Program-made: the position numbers and the translations under genes | Assembly (NCBI RefSeq): GCF_005889735.1 | Contig: NZ_VCKY01000121.1 | Coordinates: 1-32,457 of the forward strand | Direction of reading: 5' to 3' | From: Nonomuraea turkmeniaca | GTDB taxonomy: Bacteria; Actinomycetota; Actinomycetes; Streptosporangiales; Streptosporangiaceae | DNA: 32,457 nt | Shown here: piece by piece, positions 24,520 to 32,367 of the stretch | Layout of the letters: every line of letters starts with the position of its first letter | How positions within the stretch are numbered: position 1 is the first letter of the stretch | Notes under the pieces: model-generated | The model's database searches: none | What the model saw: only the letters and a program-made list of their open reading frames with translations | Told to the model about the DNA's origin: nothing

Positions 24520-24951
24520 GTGACGGTGCTGCGTGTGCGTGGTGGCGCGTTGGCTGATGGCGGCTCGTGGGTGTACGTGTGGGTCAAGGCGGGCGCCCAG
24601 CAGGAACCGGTGATCTACGTGGGCGCGACCGGCCTTCCGCCGGCGGTGCGCACCTGGCTGCACCTGAATGGCGGCGATCCCGAGGTGGGTCGGCTGGTAG
24701 CTCGCTACGGCGAGCTGGCGCGTGAAGACCTTGACGTCCTGGCGTTCACCGTGCCCGGACATCTCGCGCGCCGGCTGGTCAAGGCCGCCGTCGTGCAGCG
24801 GCTGCACCGTCAGGGGCTGCTGGCCGAGCAGTACGTCGGTGACCCTCCTGATTCGCAACCGATTCCCGAAGACGTTGCCGAGGTGACGGAGCGGATAGTT
24901 GCGACCGTCATCGGGTATGGCCGTACGGCGCCCGAGGAGCCGACGCGGTGA
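24520..24951 (+). CDS. GIY-YIG-like small protein, probably catalytically altered
   Basis: A 143-residue protein starting at GTG 24520, with GGAG 10 nt upstream. Residues ~15-50 resemble the GIY-YIG nuclease core: VYVWVKAG, then VIYVGATGLPPAVRTWLHL with the second Tyr-Val-Gly, the Arg and the His at the right spacing. The helix that should carry the metal-binding Glu reads RRLVKAAVVQRL, with no Glu at the expected place. It could therefore bind nucleic acid without cutting, or be an unrelated fold. It stands alone between the broken small gene and an acyl-CoA dehydrogenase. The C-terminal part (DVAEVTERIVATVIGYG) is helical. The family call is tentative. Confidence 0.6.
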   Translation: MTVLRVRGGALADGGSWVYVWVKAGAQQEPVIYVGATGLPPAVRTWLHLNGGDPEVGRLVARYGELAREDLDVLAFTVPGHLARRLVKAAVVQRLHRQGLLAEQYVGDPPDSQPIPEDVAEVTERIVATVIGYGRTAPEEPTR

Positions 24952-25063
24952 GATTGCACCGGACAAGGCCAGGTCGGCGCCGGCTTTCACTGGGCATCGG
25001 CCTGCCTAAAGATCGCGGAACGGCGACAGAACACCACTCTCCCAGGCGACTCCAACCACGCGT

Positions 25064-25098
25064 GAAACCCGGCGTGGTACGCGCCCTCGCCGGGTTTC
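25064..25098. terminator. Strong hairpin between GIY-YIG-like gene and acyl-CoA dehydrogenase
   Basis: GAAACCCGGC (25064-25073) and GCCGGGTTTC (25089-25098) form a perfect 10-bp stem with a 15-nt loop, 15 nt beyond the acyl-CoA dehydrogenase stop. It lies between convergent genes and could terminate both. Confidence 0.7.
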
Positions 25099-25112
25099 CG
25101 CACGCCAACCGC

Positions 25113-26276
25113 CTACTTGAGCAACTGCCTGGCCATCACCATGCGCTGGATCTGGTTGGTGCCCTCGTAGATCTGGGTGATCTTGGCGTCGCGCATCATG
25201 CGCTCCACCGGGAAGTCCTTCGTGTAGCCGTAACCGCCCAGCAACTGCACCGCGTCCGTGGTGATCTCCATGGCGGCGTCGGAGGCGGCGCACTTGGCGG
25301 CGCTCGACAGGAACGTCAGGTCCTTCTGGGGCTCCCCGTGCATCGCGCGCTCCGACTTCGCGGCCGCGTGGTACGTGAGCTGCCTGGCCGCCTCCAGCTT
25401 CATGGCCATGTCGGCCACCATGAACTGCAGGCCCTGGAAGTCGGCGATCGGGCGGCCGAACTGCTTGCGTTCCTTGACGTAGCCGATCGCGTAGTCCAGT
25501 GCGCCCTGGGCGATGCCGAGGGCTTGGGCGGCGATGGTGATGCGGGTGTGGTCGAGCGTGGCCAGGGCCGTCTTGAAGCCGGTGCCCGGGGCGCCGATCA
25601 TGCGGGTGGCGGGGATCCTGACGTTGTCCAGGATGACCTGGCGGGTCGGGGAGCCCTTGATGCCGAGCTTCCGTTCCTTCGGGCCGAAGGAGACGCCCTC
25701 GTCGGACTTCTCCACCACGAAGGCGGAGATGCCGCGAGCGCCGGCCGAGGGGTCGGTGACGGCCATCACCGTGTAGTACTCGGAGACGCCGGCGTTCGTG
25801 ATCCACATCTTGGTGCCGTTGAGGATGTACGAGTCGCCGTCCGCCACCGCCTTCGTCTTCATCGCGGCGGCGTCCGAGCCGGCCTCCGGCTCCGACAGCG
25901 CGTACGAGAACATGGCCTCCCCCCTCGCCACCGGCGCCAGGTAGCGGGACTTCAGCTCCTCCGAGGCCGAGAGGAGGAGCGGGACGGTGCCGAGTTTGTT
26001 GACGGCGGGGATCAGCGAGGACGACGCGCAGGCGCGGGCCACCTCCTCGATGACGATCACTGTCGCCAAGGCGTCCGCCCCGGCGCCCTCGTACTGCTCA
26101 GGGACGTGGACGGCGTGCAGATCCGCCGCCACCAGCGCCTTGTAGACGTCCCAGGAGAACTCCTCGTTCTCGTCGGCCGCCGCGGCGTGCGGGGCGATCT
26201 TCTCGTCGGCCAGGGCCCGGACCGTCTCCCGCAGCATGTCGTGCTCTTCGGCGGGCGCGTATAGAGGGAAGCTCAT
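25113..26276 (-). CDS. Acyl-CoA dehydrogenase
   Basis: A 387-residue FAD enzyme that makes the first oxidation of fatty-acyl or branched-chain acyl-CoA. Family signature YALSEPEAGSDAAAMKT lies at ~144-160, and WITNAG packs on the flavin. The C-terminal RDAKITQIYEGTNQIQRMV carries catalytic Glu371. Length and N-terminus are typical of short/medium-chain members such as mycobacterial FadE25. The transcript appears leaderless: TAGTAT (26284-26289 on minus) ends 7 nt before ATG 26276. An imperfect palindrome (26307-26321) in the divergent region with ugd may be an operator. The exact acyl chain cannot be read from sequence. Confidence 0.94.
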   Translation of the reverse strand: MSFPLYAPAEEHDMLRETVRALADEKIAPHAAAADENEEFSWDVYKALVAADLHAVHVPEQYEGAGADALATVIVIEEVARACASSSLIPAVNKLGTVPLLLSASEELKSRYLAPVARGEAMFSYALSEPEAGSDAAAMKTKAVADGDSYILNGTKMWITNAGVSEYYTVMAVTDPSAGARGISAFVVEKSDEGVSFGPKERKLGIKGSPTRQVILDNVRIPATRMIGAPGTGFKTALATLDHTRITIAAQALGIAQGALDYAIGYVKERKQFGRPIADFQGLQFMVADMAMKLEAARQLTYHAAAKSERAMHGEPQKDLTFLSSAAKCAASDAAMEITTDAVQLLGGYGYTKDFPVERMMRDAKITQIYEGTNQIQRMVMARQLLK

Positions 26277-26283
26277 GCGTCAA

Positions 26284-26321
26284 ATACTAGGACGTCCGAA
26301 CATCTTGTTACCAGTCGGTAC
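26284..26321 (-). promoter_or_regulatory. Acyl-CoA dehydrogenase promoter and imperfect operator
   Basis: TAGTAT on minus (26284-26289) is a TANNNT box 7 nt before the start codon. GTTACC (26307-26312) and GGTAC (26317-26321) form an imperfect inverted repeat of the TTACC..GGTAA kind often bound by TetR-family regulators of acyl-CoA genes. The regulator is not in the window. Confidence 0.35.
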
Positions 26322-26402
26322 GGTTTGCGAAGGGGCACCCGTGGCACGTAGCTGGTAGCGAAAGGCCGGTAGCATGCCTGCGCGATGGAAAGGAGCTCAC
26401 TC

Positions 26403-27716
26403 GTGCCATATCGCCTCACGGTGATCGGGACTGGATACCTGGGCATCACGCATGCGGCATGCATGGCAGATCTTGGATTCGACGTCCTAGGCCTAGACGT
26501 CGACGCCGACAAGGTCCGCCGGCTGAACAGCGGTGAGCTCCCGATCCACGAGCCGGGCCTCGAACCTGTGCTCCGCCGCGGGCTCGAATCGGGCCGCCTG
26601 CGCTTCACGACCTCCTACGAGGAGGTCGCCGAGTTCGGTGACGTGCACTTCATCTGCGTGGGCACGCCGCAGAAACGCGGCGAGTACGCGGCCGACGTCT
26701 CCTACATGGACGCCGCCGTCGAGTCCCTCGCCCCCCTGCTCGACCGGGAGTGCCTGGTCGTCGGCAAGTCGACCGTGCCCGTGGGCACCGCGGAGCGGCT
26801 CGCGGACAAGATGGCGCGGCTCGCCCCGGCCGGGGCCGAGGCCGAGCTGGCCTGGAATCCCGAGTTCCTGCGCGAGGGCTTCGCGGTGCAGGACACCCTG
26901 CACCCGGACCGCATCGTCTTCGGCGTCCGCACGGAGCGGGCCGAGAAGGTACTGCGTGAGGTGTACGAGCCGCTGGGCGACGTTCCGATCGTGGTGACGG
27001 ATTTCGCCACCTCCGAGCTGGTCAAGACCGCTGCCAACGCCTTCCTGGCCACCAAGATCTCTTTCATCAACGCCATGGCCGAGGTGTGCGAGGCCGCGCA
27101 TGCCGACGTCCAGCTGCTGTCCCAGGCGCTCTCGTACGACGACCGGATCGGCGGCCGCTACCTGAACGCCGGGCTCGGGTTCGGCGGAGGGTGCCTGCCC
27201 AAGGACATCCGGGCGTTCATGGCGCGGGCGGGTGAGCTGGGTGCGGACCAGGCGCTGACGTTCCTGCGCGAGGTGGACGCCATCAACATGCGGCGGCGCG
27301 CCCGCATGGTGGACCTGGCCAGGGAGCTGGCCGGCGGCTCCTTCCACGGGTGCACCGTGGGCGTCCTGGGGGCGGCGTTCAAGCCGAACTCGGACGACAT
27401 TCGCGATTCCCCCGCTCTCGACGTCGCCGTGACCATTGGCCACCAGGGCGGGCAGGTCACCGTGTACGACCCGATCGCCCTCGGCAACGCCCGTAAGGCT
27501 CATCCCGAGCTGAACTACGGCGAGTCGGCTGTCGAGGCGGTTCGCGGGGCGCACGTGGTGTTGCTGCTCACGGAGTGGCAGGAATTCGTGGCGCTTGACC
27601 CCGAGGAGCTGGGGGCGGTGGTCGCGACGCGGCGCATCGTGGACGGGCGCAACGCGCTGGACGCCGAGATGTGGCGGTCGGCCGGATGGCACTACCGGGC
27701 CCTGGGCCGGCCGTAG
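26403..27716 (+). CDS. ugd: UDP-glucose 6-dehydrogenase
   Basis: A 437-residue NAD enzyme converting UDP-glucose to UDP-glucuronate for cell-surface polymers. Nucleotide motif IGTGYLG is at residues 8-14. Catalytic Cys264 is in GFGGGCLPKD, Lys208 in SELVKTAANAFLA, and WNPEFLREG is the substrate loop. The C-terminal domain includes VLGAAFKPNSDDIRDSP. GTG 26403 is chosen because AAGGAG stands 7 nt before it; an in-frame ATG at 26385 would add six residues but has no ribosome site. It ends just before the 31-bp repeat array and is divergent from the acyl-CoA dehydrogenase gene. Confidence 0.95.
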   Translation: MPYRLTVIGTGYLGITHAACMADLGFDVLGLDVDADKVRRLNSGELPIHEPGLEPVLRRGLESGRLRFTTSYEEVAEFGDVHFICVGTPQKRGEYAADVSYMDAAVESLAPLLDRECLVVGKSTVPVGTAERLADKMARLAPAGAEAELAWNPEFLREGFAVQDTLHPDRIVFGVRTERAEKVLREVYEPLGDVPIVVTDFATSELVKTAANAFLATKISFINAMAEVCEAAHADVQLLSQALSYDDRIGGRYLNAGLGFGGGCLPKDIRAFMARAGELGADQALTFLREVDAINMRRRARMVDLARELAGGSFHGCTVGVLGAAFKPNSDDIRDSPALDVAVTIGHQGGQVTVYDPIALGNARKAHPELNYGESAVEAVRGAHVVLLLTEWQEFVALDPEELGAVVATRRIVDGRNALDAEMWRSAGWHYRALGRP

Positions 27717-27718
27717 GA

Positions 27719-27897
27719 CCTCACGGTCTGAGGCGGTGGGCCTCACGGTCCTCACGGTCTGAGGCGGTGGGCCTCACGGTCCTCACGGTCTGAGGCGGTG
27801 GGCCTCACGGTCCTCACGGTCTGAGGCGGTGGGCCTCACGGTCCTCACGGTCTGAGGCGGTGGACCTCACGGCCATCACGGGCCGAGGTGGCGGACC
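27719..27897. repeat. Five-copy 31-bp tandem repeat with hairpin in each unit
   Basis: Units at 27719-27749, 27750-27780, 27781-27811 and 27812-27842 are identical; 27843-27873 has two changes near its end, and 27874-27897 is a partial, diverged sixth. Each unit contains CCTCA-CGGTC-TGAGG, a 5-bp stem with a 5-nt loop, and the nonamer CCTCACGGT twice. It starts 2 nt after the ugd stop, and its last, oldest-looking unit runs into the coding end of the GNAT gene. The array may have grown from the GNAT 3' end and could act as a set of terminator hairpins. It encodes nothing and has no spacers. Confidence 0.95.
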
Positions 27898-28757
27898 CAC
27901 TGGGTGAACAGCGGCCGGTAGCCGCGGCGAGTCCAGAACGGGGTCGAGAGCGGGTTCGGCAGGGCATGGTGGAGCGTCATCGTCCGCACGCCCTGGGCCG
28001 CCGCATGGCCGTGCGCCACCCCGGTGAGCAGCGCGCCCACGCCGCGCCCCCGGGCGGACGGCTCCACGTAGAGCACACTCAGGTACGCGAGTGGCGCCGT
28101 GTGCACGGATCGGGCGATCCACGTGGAATGGGCAGGCGGCTGCACGATGACGCAGCCCACGGCCTCCCCGTCCGGCTCGGCCAGCCAGCACCACTCCGTG
28201 GGCAGGACCTCCGTGGCCAGGAACTCGCGGATGCGGGACGGGGTGGACGGGCGTACGGCCACCCAGCCGAACTGCGCGTCGTATGCCACCAGCCGCTCGT
28301 ACAACCTGGCGACGGTTTCGAGGTCCCCCATGGTGGCCCGGCGGACGCCGAGGGCCGTCGCCGGGCCGGCGGTGAGCGGGCGGACGGCCTGGGCGACGAT
28401 CGGGGCGAAGTTGCGGACGGCCAGGGCTCTCAGTGGCGTGGTGTCCCTGCTCGGCCAGGACACCGTCAGCGCTTGGCCGGGCTCGTCGAGGCGCAGGCCC
28501 GCCAGCCACCGGTCCAGCAGCGCGCCGAGCGCGGCCGCGGGGTCGGGGCCGGCGACGCGGGCCTGGAGCCGATGCAGGACCAGCGGGGACCAGGCGGCGC
28601 GCATGCTGTCGAGGTCGATCCGCTCCACGGAGGTGCGGCCGACGGCGTCGCGTGCCTCAAGCGATCCGTCACCTGCTCCGCGCAGCTCGTCCTGGCCCGC
28701 GACCAGCGGATCGGCGGCCCGGACACGGGCGGCGTGCGCCCTGATCACGGCGTCCAT
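27876..28757 (-). CDS. GNAT family N-acetyltransferase
   Basis: A 293-residue protein with the acetyltransferase fold in its second half (~140-293). The acetyl-CoA pyrophosphate loop is VEPSARGRGVGALL, preceded by strand LAYLSVLYVEP and followed by LHHALPNPLSTPFWTRRGYRP. Residues 1-130 form a separate domain of unknown type, with no motif I recognise. The substrate cannot be told: GNAT proteins may acetylate amines, drugs or protein ends. The last codons lie inside the degenerate unit of the 31-bp repeat. It begins 52 nt or so from nothing else on its strand, being separated from purE by 68 nt. Confidence 0.85.
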   Translation of the reverse strand: MDAVIRAHAARVRAADPLVAGQDELRGAGDGSLEARDAVGRTSVERIDLDSMRAAWSPLVLHRLQARVAGPDPAAALGALLDRWLAGLRLDEPGQALTVSWPSRDTTPLRALAVRNFAPIVAQAVRPLTAGPATALGVRRATMGDLETVARLYERLVAYDAQFGWVAVRPSTPSRIREFLATEVLPTEWCWLAEPDGEAVGCVIVQPPAHSTWIARSVHTAPLAYLSVLYVEPSARGRGVGALLTGVAHGHAAAQGVRTMTLHHALPNPLSTPFWTRRGYRPLFTQWVRHLGP

Positions 28758-28825
28758 CGCGGCACACTAGCGGTCCGGAGCGCCGGCGGAAAGGGCTCCC
28801 CCGACGCGCCGGTCCAGTGCCCAGG

Positions 28826-29317
28826 TCAGAGCTCGGCGGCCTCGGCACGCAGGCGCTCGCCCTTGGCGTACGCCTGCTCCTTGAGCCGCTCCTGGAACTC
28901 CTCCATGCGCCCCCGAAGGCCCTCGTCGGAGGCAGCGAGAATGCGTACGGCCAGCAGGCCCGCATTACGTGCCCCGCCGACCGCCACCGTGGCCACCGGG
29001 ACCCCGGCCGGCATCTGGACGATCGACAGCAGTGAGTCCATGCCATCGAGGTATTTCAGCGGCACGGGCACCCCGATCACCGGCAGCGGCGTCACCGACG
29101 CCAGCATGCCGGGCAGGTGCGCGGCCCCACCGGCGCCTGCGATGATCACCTGCAGACCGCGGGAGGCGGCCTGGCGGCCGTATTCGATCATCTCGGCCGG
29201 CATGCGGTGCGCGGACACGACGTCCGCCTCGAACGGCACCCCGAACTCGGCCACCGCCTCCGCCGCCGCCTTCATCACCGGCCAGTCGGAGTCGCTCCCC
29301 ATCACGATGCCGATCAC
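28826..29317 (-). CDS. purE: N5-carboxyaminoimidazole ribonucleotide mutase
   Basis: A 163-residue class I PurE, which converts N5-CAIR to CAIR in de novo purine synthesis. The signature MGSDSDWP lies near the N-terminus, SAHRMP supplies the catalytic His, and GAGGAAHLPGM is the nucleotide-binding loop. It starts at GTG 29317, with GGAGG a few bases upstream. It follows purK after an 82-nt gap; the two enzymes act in sequence, so they form an operon. That gap holds a possible worn copy of the repeated leader element, including the purine-rich segment used as ribosome site. Confidence 0.96.
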   Translation of the reverse strand: MIGIVMGSDSDWPVMKAAAEAVAEFGVPFEADVVSAHRMPAEMIEYGRQAASRGLQVIIAGAGGAAHLPGMLASVTPLPVIGVPVPLKYLDGMDSLLSIVQMPAGVPVATVAVGGARNAGLLAVRILAASDEGLRGRMEEFQERLKEQAYAKGERLRAEAAEL

Positions 29318-29399
29318 GACGCCTCCTCCGTCGGCGGCGTGACGATGACATGCCCGATTTTCACGCTGCGGCGTCCATTGGTTCGTCCGCTTCGCTCTC
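29318..29399 (-). repeat. Possible degenerate third copy of the leader element
   Basis: Between purK and purE, CGCCGACGGAGGAGGC on minus is a 16-nt exact match to part of copy A. GAGCGAAGCG...CAATGGACG further up resembles GAGCGGAGCG...CAATTGGACG of both full copies, in the same order. The rest does not match, so relatedness is uncertain; the purine-rich part might be kept simply as a ribosome site. Confidence 0.35.
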
Positions 29400-30548
29400 T
29401 CACGCGTACTCCCCGGTGGTCAGGTAGACGGCGGCGTGGCGGGCGCGGGCGCGGACTTCGTCCAGGTTGGAGCCGAGGGCCGTCACGTGACCGATCTTGC
29501 GGCCAGGACGCACCTGCTTGCCGTAGAAGTGCACCTTGATGCCGGGGTCGTGGGCCAGCACGTGCTCGTAGCGCTTGAACAGGTCGGGATCGTCGCCGCC
29601 CAGCAGGTTGGCCATGACAACGGCCTGGGCCGTCATCGTGGGCGACCCGAGCGGCAGGTCCAGCACAGCTCGCAGATGTTGCTCGAACTGCGACGTCCGC
29701 GCACCCTCGATCGTCCAGTGGCCGCTGTTGTGCGGCCGCATGGCCAGCTCGTTGACCACCAGCCCGCGGGCCGTCTGGAACATCTCCACCGCCAGCAGCC
29801 CGGTCACCCCCAGCTCGTGGGCGATCTTCAGCCCGATGCGCTGGGCCTGTGCGGCGTCCTCCTGGTCGAGGCCCGGGGCAGGCGCGAGCACCTCGACACA
29901 AATGCCGTCCTGCTGCACGGTCTCGACGACCGGGTAACTGACGCCCTGGCCGTGCGGCGAGCGGGCCACCAGCACCGCCAGCTCCCGCTCGAACGGCACG
30001 AACGCCTCGGCCATCAGCTCGGCCCCCGACGCGAACGCCTCCGCCGCCTCGGCAGCGTCAGCGCACACCCACACGCCGCGGCCGTCGTAGCCGCCGCGCA
30101 CCGCCTTGAGCACCACGGGCCAGCCGTGCTCGTCGGCGAAGCCCGAGACGTCCTTCGCCGACGACACCCGCGCCCAGGCCGGGCACGGCACGCCGATCGC
30201 GGTCAGCCGTTCGCGCATGACCGCCTTGTCCTGCGCGTGCACGAGGGCGTCGGCCCCCGGGTGAACGGCGTGGCCGTTCGCCGCCAGAGCTCTGATGTGC
30301 TCGGTCGGAACGTGCTCGTGGTCGAACGTGATCGCGTCGCAGCCCTGGGCGAAATCGCGGAGATCGCCCAGATCGCGGTAGTCTCCGATGCGCGTGTCGA
30401 CGATCACCCGTGCGGCGCTCTCGTCAGGGGCGGTCGCCAGCACCCGCAGCTCGACGCCGAGCGCGATGGCGGGCGGCTGCGACATCCTGGCCAGCTGACC
30501 CGCGCCGACGATGCCGACGACCGGGCCGATGGGGCGGTAAGAACTCAC
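29400..30548 (-). CDS. purK: 5-(carboxyamino)imidazole ribonucleotide synthase
   Basis: A 382-residue ATP-grasp enzyme that uses ATP and bicarbonate to make N5-CAIR from AIR. The preATP-grasp domain opens VGIVGAGQLARM. ATP-grasp landmarks are LKAVRGGYDGRGVW (phosphate loop), AEAFVPFERELAVLVAR and NELAMRPHNSGHWTIEGARTSQFEQHLRA split over the catalytic sheet, ending with the small C-terminal domain. GTG 30548 is chosen: homology begins right there, and TAAGCT (30557-30562 on minus), a TANNNT box, ends 8 nt upstream, pointing to a leaderless mRNA. purE follows on the same strand. Confidence 0.96.
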   Translation of the reverse strand: MSSYRPIGPVVGIVGAGQLARMSQPPAIALGVELRVLATAPDESAARVIVDTRIGDYRDLGDLRDFAQGCDAITFDHEHVPTEHIRALAANGHAVHPGADALVHAQDKAVMRERLTAIGVPCPAWARVSSAKDVSGFADEHGWPVVLKAVRGGYDGRGVWVCADAAEAAEAFASGAELMAEAFVPFERELAVLVARSPHGQGVSYPVVETVQQDGICVEVLAPAPGLDQEDAAQAQRIGLKIAHELGVTGLLAVEMFQTARGLVVNELAMRPHNSGHWTIEGARTSQFEQHLRAVLDLPLGSPTMTAQAVVMANLLGGDDPDLFKRYEHVLAHDPGIKVHFYGKQVRPGRKIGHVTALGSNLDEVRARARHAAVYLTTGEYA

Positions 30549-30602
30549 GCCAGGTGAGCTTACCGGGACGCAACGGCAACTAACCCCATGGGCCGACAGG
30601 CA

Positions 30603-30608
30603 TAAGGT
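30603..30608 (+). promoter_or_regulatory. -10 box for the VOC gene, leaderless geometry
   Basis: TAAGGT fits TANNNT and ends 6 nt before GTG 30615. There is no ribosome site between them. The region is shared with the divergent purK promoter. Confidence 0.4.
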
Positions 30609-30614
30609 CTCAGG

Positions 30615-31037
30615 GTGATCGACACGCCCTCCACCGGAACGCTGCACCACGTCGAGATCTGGGTCCCGGACCTGCGACGGGCGATCGGCAGCTGGCAATG
30701 GCTGCTGGAAGCACTCGGCTACACGGTCTTCCAGGACTGGGCGGACGGCCGGAGCTGGCGGCTGGGGCCGACGTACCTGGTCTTGGAGCAGTCGCCCGCC
30801 CAGACGGCCGGTCATCACGACCGCCGCCGCCCCGGCCTGAACCACCTGGCCTTCCACGTGGAGAGCCGCGCCCGGCTCGACGCCCTGGTGGAGCAGGCTC
30901 CCGCGTACGGCTGGGCGCTGATGTTCCCCGACCGCCATCCCTATGCCGGCGGCGAGGGGCATTACGCCGCGTACCTGGAGGACACGGACGGGTTCGAGAT
31001 CGAACTGGTCGCCTTCGACCCGCCAGGCAGCCCCTGA
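30615..31037 (+). CDS. VOC (glyoxalase/dioxygenase fold) family protein
   Basis: A 140-residue single-module VOC protein. The first beta-alpha-beta unit begins LHHVEIWVPDL with a metal-type His, and the second begins LNHLAFHVESR. AAYLEDTDGFEIELVAF closes the fold with a Glu in the metal position. Such proteins bind a divalent metal and act as glyoxalases, fosfomycin or bleomycin resistance proteins, or lyases; nothing here picks one. It starts at GTG 30615 immediately after a -10 box. Length is typical for one VOC unit. It is divergent from purK but has no visible purine link. Confidence 0.88.
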   Translation: MIDTPSTGTLHHVEIWVPDLRRAIGSWQWLLEALGYTVFQDWADGRSWRLGPTYLVLEQSPAQTAGHHDRRRPGLNHLAFHVESRARLDALVEQAPAYGWALMFPDRHPYAGGEGHYAAYLEDTDGFEIELVAFDPPGSP

Positions 31038-31239
31038 CGGCAGTACGTCGACCTTTACCCAGCGTTCCGGGCGTGCACGGCGGCTGGGCAGCTCATCGAT
31101 GGCCTTTCTGCTCCCCGGCCCTGGGGGGCGTAGTTCGGCCGTGCTTCACTGTCGGTTTACCGATTTGTCAGACAACGTCATGACATCGGGATACCGTCTC
31201 GTCTCGGTAAGATCCACAACCGAAGACGGGTACCGCACC
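31038..31239 (+). promoter_or_regulatory. Upstream region of the secreted-protein gene
   Basis: TAAGAT (31208-31213) is a possible -10 about 27 nt before ATG 31240. TTGTC-A-GACAA is a perfect 11-bp palindrome near 31165-31175. CCCC/GGGG (31113-31126) is a small hairpin that could end the VOC transcript. No small gene is evident. Confidence 0.35.
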
Positions 31240-32367
31240 ATGCGTAAAGTCCTGACGCTCGCCCTCGCCGCCACCGCCACCTTCGGCCTCTTCTCCGCCC
31301 CGGCCACCGCAACCCCGCATGACCTGCCGAAAGAGATTTACGGAGGTGCCTGGGCCGCCGGGCACGTCCAGGGAATGGCCATCGACCTGCGCAAGGGGTT
31401 CATGTACTTCTCCTTCACCAACCTCCTCGTCAAGACCGACCTCAAGGGCAACCCGGTCGGCTCCGTGACGGGCTTCACCGGGCACCTCGGCGACCTCGAC
31501 TTCAACGCCGAGGACGGCCGCGTGTACGGCTCACTGGAGTACAAGGCGCAGGAGTCGTTCTATGTAGCGATCTTCGACGTCGACCGCATCACCAGCATGA
31601 ACATGGACGCCCAGACCAGCGACGTCGTCAAGACCGTCTACCTCAAGGAGGTCGTGGCCGACTACGTGGCGGACATGAACGGCGACGGCAAGTTCGACGG
31701 CAACATCGCCAACACCCCCGACCACCGGTACGGCTGCAGCGGCATCGACGGCGTGTCGTTCGGTCCCGAATTCGGCAAGAAGCACGGCAAGCAGAAGCTG
31801 ACGGTGGCGTACGGCATCTACTCGAACGTGGACCGGCAGGACAACGACCATCAGGTCCTGCTCCAGTACGACATCGAGCAGTGGAAGAAGTACGAGCGGC
31901 CGCTCACCGAGAACGCCCCGCACACCAGCGGCCCCGAGCGCCCGGACGGCAAGTACTTCGCCTACACCGGCAACACCACCTACGGCGTGCAGAACCTCGA
32001 GTACGACGAGCACACCGGCAACTGGATGATGGCCGTCTACAAGGGCAAGAAGCCCCAGTTCCCGAATTACTCGTTCTTCATGGTCGACGGCCGCGAGCGG
32101 CCCAGGACGGGCGACATCGTCGGACAGCCGCGGCCGGAGCAGGGCAACCTGCTCACCTTGGCGCCGGGCGGCCTGCAGCATGACGCGTCCGGTGTGCGTG
32201 GCTGGGAGTTCACCGGCGAGTACGGCCTGATCTCGCTGGGTGGCGGCCGTTACTACGTCTCCAAGGCCGGGACCGTCACGGAGGACGGCGTCACCAAGCA
32301 GACCGGCACCGCCCAGCTGTACCGCTGGACGGGCCGGACGCCGACGCCCTTCGAGCAGGTCGGCTGA
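31240..32367 (+). CDS. Secreted protein of unknown function with calcium-type loop
   Basis: A 375-residue exported protein. The N-terminus has Arg and Lys, a hydrophobic core (VLTLALAATATFGLF) and a PATA cleavage site after residue 24. The mature part is rich in aspartate, glycine and aromatic beta-strands with repeated short blades (GMAIDLRKGFMYFSF, GDLDFNAEDGRVYGSLEY, NLEYDEHTGNWMMAVY), which suggests a beta-propeller; this is inference. DMNGDGKFD (145-153) matches an EF-hand/dockerin-type calcium loop. Family not recognised. ATG 31240 is favoured by the signal peptide; an in-frame ATG at 31180 would spoil it. Its stop abuts the stop of the converging last gene. Confidence 0.8.
   Translation: MRKVLTLALAATATFGLFSAPATATPHDLPKEIYGGAWAAGHVQGMAIDLRKGFMYFSFTNLLVKTDLKGNPVGSVTGFTGHLGDLDFNAEDGRVYGSLEYKAQESFYVAIFDVDRITSMNMDAQTSDVVKTVYLKEVVADYVADMNGDGKFDGNIANTPDHRYGCSGIDGVSFGPEFGKKHGKQKLTVAYGIYSNVDRQDNDHQVLLQYDIEQWKKYERPLTENAPHTSGPERPDGKYFAYTGNTTYGVQNLEYDEHTGNWMMAVYKGKKPQFPNYSFFMVDGRERPRTGDIVGQPRPEQGNLLTLAPGGLQHDASGVRGWEFTGEYGLISLGGGRYYVSKAGTVTEDGVTKQTGTAQLYRWTGRTPTPFEQVG

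Noticed and set aside
27719..27897. 31-bp repeats as a CRISPR array
   Set aside because: Units are directly adjacent without unique spacers, and no cas gene is present.
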